Part shown: positions 60,146-64,000 of the stretch, in pieces
Layout: every line of letters begins with the position of its first letter
Position numbering within the stretch: position 1 is the stretch's first letter
Origin: Paenibacillus sp. FSL W8-0426
GTDB lineage: Bacteria > Bacillota > Bacilli > Paenibacillales > Paenibacillaceae
DNA length: 64,000 nt
Assembly: GCF_037969725.1 (NCBI RefSeq)
Contig: NZ_CP150203.1
Location: forward strand, 4,604,001-4,668,000
Direction of reading: 5' to 3'
Made by a program: the position numbers and the translations under genes
The notes under the pieces: generated by a model
Seen by the model: only the letters and a program-made list of their open reading frames with translations
Databases searched by the model: none
Told to the model about the DNA's origin: nothing

Positions 60146-60859
60146 TTATACGGTCTGTCGTTCTGCAATTTGGCTGTTCAGCCGATCTACCAGGCTTTGC
60201 ATGTCGGATTCGCTGGCCTCGATATTCCGTTCCTTCCACCAGGAGAGTGCGATCCGGGCAATGCCTGTCGTTTCTTCCTTCTGCGGCTCGACTACGTACC
60301 CGTTGACCATGCCGTTAATGAGTTTCCAACCGTTTTCATCTGCATAATTCCGGATGACATATATCGCTTCCCTGAATGCTATATCGCATTGATAAGGCTT
60401 GGTCATCCACCGGATAACAGTGTCCCAATCGTCACCGTTACGTTTGAAAGCTTCCAGCGCATGCACTACCTCACCCGGCAATGCCGACATCTCGTTATGT
60501 GCGGTTGCTCTTTCGATCGTCCGAAGCAAAGCGACTCTATCTTCTTGGAGTTCGACAATCGTCTGGCCGTGCTTTGCCAGGTCTGCAAAAGATGCATCGC
60601 GCTGTGCCAATGCTTCATCCCGTTGGGCCACAATTTCGTCATACTGCTGCTGGGTGTACGTTCTTTCCGGTTTCAGTTCGACGGCGCATTTAAAAGGGAT
60701 TTCCTTTCCCGAGTGCGGTCCTTCAACGATTTGGTACGGTGTTGAGTAATCGAATATTTTCATGCTGATCCGCCGCGCCTTATATGTCTCTCCCGGAACA
60801 AACCTTGTTTTGTCCTTGGCCTTGAATGGCGCCACGATCTTGATTTGAACTGTATTCAT
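60146..60859 (-). CDS. phage hypothetical protein with a coiled coil
   Basis: A 237-residue protein: an N-terminal beta-rich part (VQIKIVAPFKAKDKTRFVPG), a coiled coil (about 75-120, QQQYDEIVAQRDEALAQRDA) and a C-terminal helical part with SWWKERNIEASESDMQSL. Some resemblance to DUF1642-type phage proteins, but not firm. It overlaps the MBL gene stop by ATGA. Confidence 0.65.
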   Translation of the reverse strand: MNTVQIKIVAPFKAKDKTRFVPGETYKARRISMKIFDYSTPYQIVEGPHSGKEIPFKCAVELKPERTYTQQQYDEIVAQRDEALAQRDASFADLAKHGQTIVELQEDRVALLRTIERATAHNEMSALPGEVVHALEAFKRNGDDWDTVIRWMTKPYQCDIAFREAIYVIRNYADENGWKLINGMVNGYVVEPQKEETTGIARIALSWWKERNIEASESDMQSLVDRLNSQIAERQTV

Positions 60860-61614
60860 TTGCTGACCACCTCGATTTCATAATGTGTCCCTGCTATAAA
60901 TCCACGTTTCCGCAATGCCGCTTCAACGGTCATTATGGCAAGAAAGGAATTGTTATTACTGCTGGATAAGTGCGTAAGATATATACGTTCACCCTGGCCC
61001 TTAATAAGCCGCTTGAGCGCTTCTGCTGTTTGCTGGTTGCTCAGGTGACCAAGGTCACTCAGTATGCGCGCCTGTACGCTATCGGGATAGCTGGAAGCCA
61101 GAACAAGGTCCGCGTCGTGATTGCTCTCGATGATGTATATCTGACCTTCCATGAGCGCAAGCATGTCGTCATCGACCTTTCCAGTGTCAAACACCACGCA
61201 TGCGCGGCTGCCGTCGTCTGCTTCTATCGCGTATCCAACCGGTTCGTATGCGTCATGATGTGTTTTGAAGGGGTACACCCATATGTCGCCCAGGTCTATT
61301 GCTTCATATTTTCCGAATCTGGTTTCCGCCACCTTACGCAACTCGTCGTGTACGCCGGATATTCCGTTCCACTCCCCGGCCGTGGCCCAGACGTTCATCA
61401 TGTACTTATTCGCCAGTGGCAACCCCTTGATATGGTCGCCGTGGGCATGCGTGATGAAGATGTCCGTTACCTGATCTGGCCGGATGCCGACCTCAAGCAG
61501 CCGCTTGGCGATTTTGGTTTTGGCAACGCCTGCGTCGATCAGGATCGTACGCCCCGCATAGGTCAGTGCTATGCAGTTGCCCCCGGAGCCTGATGCAATA
61601 ATGTCGATTTTCAT
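60856..61614 (-). CDS. metallo-beta-lactamase fold hydrolase (WalJ/YycJ-like)
   Basis: A 252-residue enzyme of the MBL superfamily. SGSGGNCIAL opens the fold, ILIDAGV follows, and the metal motif is THAHGDHIKGL near 55-65; further ligands are in KTHHDAYEPVGY near 120, DTGKVDDD near 148 and YLTHLS near 218. WalJ-like proteins are thought to be DNA exonucleases linked to replication; with RecT and an SbcC-like ATPase nearby, a DNA-processing role is plausible. GAGGTGGG precedes the ATG. Confidence 0.88.
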   Translation of the reverse strand: MKIDIIASGSGGNCIALTYAGRTILIDAGVAKTKIAKRLLEVGIRPDQVTDIFITHAHGDHIKGLPLANKYMMNVWATAGEWNGISGVHDELRKVAETRFGKYEAIDLGDIWVYPFKTHHDAYEPVGYAIEADDGSRACVVFDTGKVDDDMLALMEGQIYIIESNHDADLVLASSYPDSVQARILSDLGHLSNQQTAEALKRLIKGQGERIYLTHLSSSNNNSFLAIMTVEAALRKRGFIAGTHYEIEVVSK

Positions 61615-61626
61615 GAATTGCCCACC

Positions 61627-62225
61627 TCAGTCCACATACTTCACATCAGATTGGATTACACCGGGGTTATCTACAACTGCTTCCAATATTGACCGCATCA
61701 CTCCAGCACAAGCCGTAAATCCTTGGTCTGTATATTTAATAAGTCTCCTCATTGTGGCAACTCCGTAAGTTAACTTATGAAGAGCTAACTTTTTTCTGGG
61801 GATATCCCACAACGTGTATTCTCCAAAATAGAAATCAGTGCCGTCATACGCGCATTGTGTAATTGTGAAATCGAAGGAATCAATGACGCTTTCGGGAGAA
61901 GTGTAGTAACCCATTCTAATAAGCTGGATGTATCGATCCTTACCATGAATCCGCTTGATGAATGTTTCTGCATACTCATTTGAGTTGATTTTCTTCGCGC
62001 CATCTTTCTCAATTTGCTTTTTAAAGCAATTGAACTGATCTACGTCTTGAAGAAGAAATCAAAATCTGAATCAATATCCATGCCAATCAACGTTCTTCGG
62101 ATTGCACCACCACCAAGCCATGGTCCTTCTGGAGATAGAGCAGGAAGGTCATTTAAAACCTTCAATATTTCTACCTCTTCCGCATCAGTGAACCTTCCAA
62201 GAAACTCAAGTGCATTTTTCTTCAT
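61627..62225 (-). pseudogene. nucleotidyltransferase-fold protein interrupted by one frame change
   Basis: The first frame begins MKKNALEFLGRF at 62225 and has the nucleotidyltransferase signature LGGGAIRRTLIGMDIDSDFDFFF. It stops at a TAG at 62041. The second frame, shifted by -1, carries on with VDQFNCFKKQIEKDG, then MGYYTSPESVIDSFDFTITQ and ends at 61627. Joined, they give a protein of about 199 residues like phage tRNA-nucleotidyltransferase/poly(A)-polymerase head-domain proteins. A lost base near AAGACGTAG would explain the break. No canonical slippery heptamer is seen, so mutation or a sequencing error is more likely than programmed frameshifting. Confidence 0.7.
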
Positions 62226-62455
62226 ATGCTCCGCTCCCTTTTAATTCGTTCCCGCCATTCCTTCGAGTGCTTGCACCCCTGGGCAGGCTCTTCATAATGC
62301 CGCTTGCCAAGCATGAATGAAACAAACTTGTCAGTAGCCTTTTCGTAATACATGCCGTTCAACTTTGGCCGGGATGGAGCCGGAGGCGGCTCCGCTGGTT
62401 CGGCTCCTATGCTGAACAGATCGAGTTGCACGGGCTTCTCGTCTGGCACGGTCAT
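62222..62455 (-). CDS. small phage hypothetical protein
   Basis: A 77-residue protein beginning MTVPDEKPVQLDLFSIG, with a Pro-rich stretch and a basic tail (GKRHYEEPAQGCKHSKEWRE). The peptide QLDLF resembles a beta-sliding-clamp binding motif (Q-x-x-L-F type). AAGGAAGG and GGAGG precede the ATG at 62455. It overlaps the zinc-finger gene in another frame and the nucleotidyltransferase start by ATGA. Confidence 0.6.
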   Translation of the reverse strand: MTVPDEKPVQLDLFSIGAEPAEPPPAPSRPKLNGMYYEKATDKFVSFMLGKRHYEEPAQGCKHSKEWRERIKRERSI

Positions 62456-62588
62456 TCGCCTCCAATCCTTCCTTGCACTGGTCGCATACGCGGCGTCCAC
62501 GGTTGTATTGCTCCCTGCCTACCGTTATTTCGTGGCCGCATATTTCACAATCCGGACAGCGCCGATATATTTCGACCAAGGCGCTCAT
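62331..62588 (-). CDS. small zinc-finger phage protein
   Basis: An 85-residue protein. The first 50 residues hold CPDCEICG and CDQCKEG, a four-to-five-cysteine zinc finger; the rest is Arg/Ser-rich and overlaps the next gene in another frame, so only the N-terminal part may be under selection. Its ATG shares a base with the recT stop (TAATG). Confidence 0.55.
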   Translation of the reverse strand: MSALVEIYRRCPDCEICGHEITVGREQYNRGRRVCDQCKEGLEANDRARREARATRSVQHRSRTSGAASGSIPAKVERHVLRKGY

Positions 62589-63481
62589 TATTCGGGCAGG
62601 CTGTCATGCTGCGCTTGGATTTGCAGGTCCATAACTTTGAGGTAAGCTTTGATTTCCTGAACAGTTGGTTCGCCGTTCTTCGCCTGGCAGTATTGGCCCA
62701 TGTGTGCGGCCATAGCATCTTTATCTGTTATCCCGAGCAGCTTATATTTTTGTTTCATTTCAGCTTTCATCTGCTTGATTTCATCAACCGGGGCTTCTTC
62801 GTTCCCTTCAACAGAATCAGGTTGTTGAATGGTCTGAACCGGTGGAGCTTCCGGGGTTACATCACGTCTTGTATATGGATTGTGCTCACTTGGTGCCGCC
62901 GGGGCTTCGTCTTCTGAAACCTCAATCCCGTACTGGCGCTTGAATGCACGCTTAATGGCGTGTTTAACGATCATGTCGTCGAAGTAGTCCTTCCACATCT
63001 GACCGTTGCGCCCCTTAATCAGATGTTCCACCTGATCCTTACGAACAATGACCAGAATGTTCGGTGCGTCCTCACGATAGGCGATGCAGTAGGCTCCGAT
63101 CGTCTCACCTGGGTTCATCACATCCGGTTCATGTTCAACCTCACCCGTGTGAATCTTGGCTTTGAAATGATCATTAGCTCGGATTTCGGAAGCAATGAAT
63201 CCTTTATATTGCGGGTGCTTCTTTGCCAGAGCGACAATCCCCTCGACAGCAATTTGCATGCTCATAGTCGGGCCGTCCTTGCCGTTGTAAACGATGCAGA
63301 AGATTTGATTGAGGAACGGGTCCAAACCTGTACGGACGCACGTTTGCACGAATAAAGCGAACTGCTCATTACTGGTACCTTTGGCGATGGTCGACTTCAA
63401 AGTATCCAAGTGTTTTTGCGTGTAGTTGCCTACAACCACCTCTTCATTGATCGCTTGCAGTTGATTATTTGAATTTGTCAT
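62588..63481 (-). CDS. recT: RecT/Bet-family single-strand annealing recombinase
   Basis: A 297-residue annealing protein. The core is NEQFALFVQTCVRTGLDPFLNQ near 39-60, MSMQIAVEGIVALAKKHPQYKG near 75, GAYCIAYREDAP near 128 and the C-terminal DDMIVKHAIKRAFKRQYGIEV near 168-188, which matches the Bet/RecT group. It anneals complementary single strands during phage recombination. The last 100 residues are a Pro/Glu-rich linker and a helical end. ATAGGAGG precedes the ATG. It acts next to the SbcC-like ATPase encoded just upstream. Confidence 0.93.
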   Translation of the reverse strand: MTNSNNQLQAINEEVVVGNYTQKHLDTLKSTIAKGTSNEQFALFVQTCVRTGLDPFLNQIFCIVYNGKDGPTMSMQIAVEGIVALAKKHPQYKGFIASEIRANDHFKAKIHTGEVEHEPDVMNPGETIGAYCIAYREDAPNILVIVRKDQVEHLIKGRNGQMWKDYFDDMIVKHAIKRAFKRQYGIEVSEDEAPAAPSEHNPYTRRDVTPEAPPVQTIQQPDSVEGNEEAPVDEIKQMKAEMKQKYKLLGITDKDAMAAHMGQYCQAKNGEPTVQEIKAYLKVMDLQIQAQHDSLPE

Positions 63482-63517
63482 GGGCTTGTAGCCTCCTATG
63501 ATTGAATGATTTTGTTG

Positions 63518-64000
63518 TTAACGAATTGCGTTATCTGTTTCAATGCGTAATTCCTGACCTTCGACCACTCGGCCCGTAATCAGTTGGTCGTATACTGCAA
63601 CCCGGCCTGTGTAGCTCTCGATGTTGTCGATAAAGGTTGGAACGATTAATTCTGATTGCTTGAACAACACTTCTGTCAGCTCAAGACCCGCTTCAATGCG
63701 TTCGCCAGTGGACAATGCTAGGTAATCCTTGCCGTCCATTTGGATGCTGAAATCCGGCTCGTATGAACCGCTGGACTTCACATATTTGAAAAGACGGATC
63801 GAAAGTCTGGTAAACAGCGATTGCACCTTGCTGGCTTGCAATTCGGCTTCTTTGGCGCGATACGCTTTGATTGCATCCAAGATGAAGACCGATTCTTTCA
63901 GGCTTGCAAGGGTGTCTGCCTCGGCCTGCTTCGCATCCTCAACCTCGGCAGCAAGGCTGCTCCGGCGCTTCTCCGCTGCCAGTAAGTCCTCCAATGCATC
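63518..64000 (-). CDS. SbcC/Rad50-like AAA ATPase, C-terminal part (5' end outside window)
   Basis: About 161 C-terminal residues of a protein that continues beyond the right edge (the frame is open through GAT GCA at 64000). A coiled-coil stretch (AAEKRRSSLAAEVEDAKQAE) leads into the ABC-type signature LSTGERIEAGLELTEVLF and a degenerate Walker B VPTFIDNIESYTG. Phage ATPases of this kind precede RecT and probably act with a nuclease to make single-strand ends. 37 bases separate it from recT. Confidence 0.78.
   Translation of the reverse strand, partial: DALEDLLAAEKRRSSLAAEVEDAKQAEADTLASLKESVFILDAIKAYRAKEAELQASKVQSLFTRLSIRLFKYVKSSGSYEPDFSIQMDGKDYLALSTGERIEAGLELTEVLFKQSELIVPTFIDNIESYTGRVAVYDQLITGRVVEGQELRIETDNAIR

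Larger units (their letters stand above)
47505..64000. mobile_element. left part of a prophage integrated in a tRNA-Val gene
   Basis: From the tRNA fragment at 47505 to the right edge the genes are those of a temperate phage: ArpU, DnaB-like helicase, helicase loader, RecT, RuvC-like, dUTPase, sigma factor and methyltransferases. Gene starts and stops overlap throughout, and all but one gene are on the minus strand. Integrase, repressor and structural genes must lie beyond 64000 or be missing, so completeness cannot be judged. Confidence 0.92.

Overview
The window looks like the chromosome of a Paenibacillus-type member of the Bacillota. The core genes are those of a low-to-medium GC Gram-positive: FtsW, YlaN, YugN, YktB, CcpA, AcsA with AcuA, SpeA, ribosomal protein S4, a class A PBP carrying fibronectin type III domains, and YdhK. 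Nearly every gene has a strong AGGAGG-type ribosome binding site, GTG and TTG starts occur, and sigma-A promoters with rho-independent terminators are easy to see. Genus is inferred from gene content and family resemblance; no 16S gene is present.

Region 1 (about 1-37.8 kb) is ordinary chromosomal backbone in short operons. It starts with a bacterial XPB helicase and a helicase-associated partner that runs off the left edge. Then come an M20 amidohydrolase, yugN-ftsW, an Asp23 protein, a cation/proton exchanger, ylaN, an HPr-like protein lacking the phospho-histidine, an M29 aminopeptidase, a lipoprotein, a GAF-GGDEF diguanylate cyclase, rpsD with a long leader, and PBP1A. Carbon metabolism is concentrated between 18 and 34 kb: acsA with a cre box beside its regulator acuA, mtnN, ccpA, a PTS IICBA-ptsI operon, aroA, aroK and gnd. 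A DUF1054 gene, an MFS exporter and the arginine decarboxylase speA follow.

Region 2 (38.3-43.1 kb) is visibly AT-richer and looks acquired. Two divergent gene pairs, DUF2000 with a BacA-like protein on the minus strand and an ATP-grasp ligase with an MFS exporter on the plus strand, have the logic of a reduced bacilysin-type biosynthesis, ligation and export cluster. A decayed IS4-family transposase follows. This is the best candidate here for an undescribed system.

Region 3 (43.1-47.5 kb) is a backbone of small genes: a His-rich DUF1292 protein, a stalk-domain secreted protein, an SDR with its TetR repressor, a small CxxC protein, a one-span membrane protein and the YdhK lipoprotein. YdhK has a CsoR-like palindrome upstream.

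Region 4 (47.5-64.0 kb) is the left part of a prophage that continues beyond the window. It begins at a 3' fragment of a tRNA-Val(GAC) gene, which is the attachment site. Almost all phage genes lie on the minus strand in one tightly coupled early operon, read from right to left: SbcC-like ATPase, RecT, zinc-finger and nucleotidyltransferase genes, MBL nuclease-like protein, replication initiator with a probable internal origin, helicase loader, DnaB-like helicase, sigma factor, RuvC-like resolvase, dUTPase, PAPS-reductase-like protein, two DNA methyltransferases, a degenerate metallopeptidase, ArpU and an excisionase-like HTH protein. One AT-rich, cysteine-rich gene on the opposite strand looks like a moron. 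Integrase, repressor, structural and lysis genes are not in the window.
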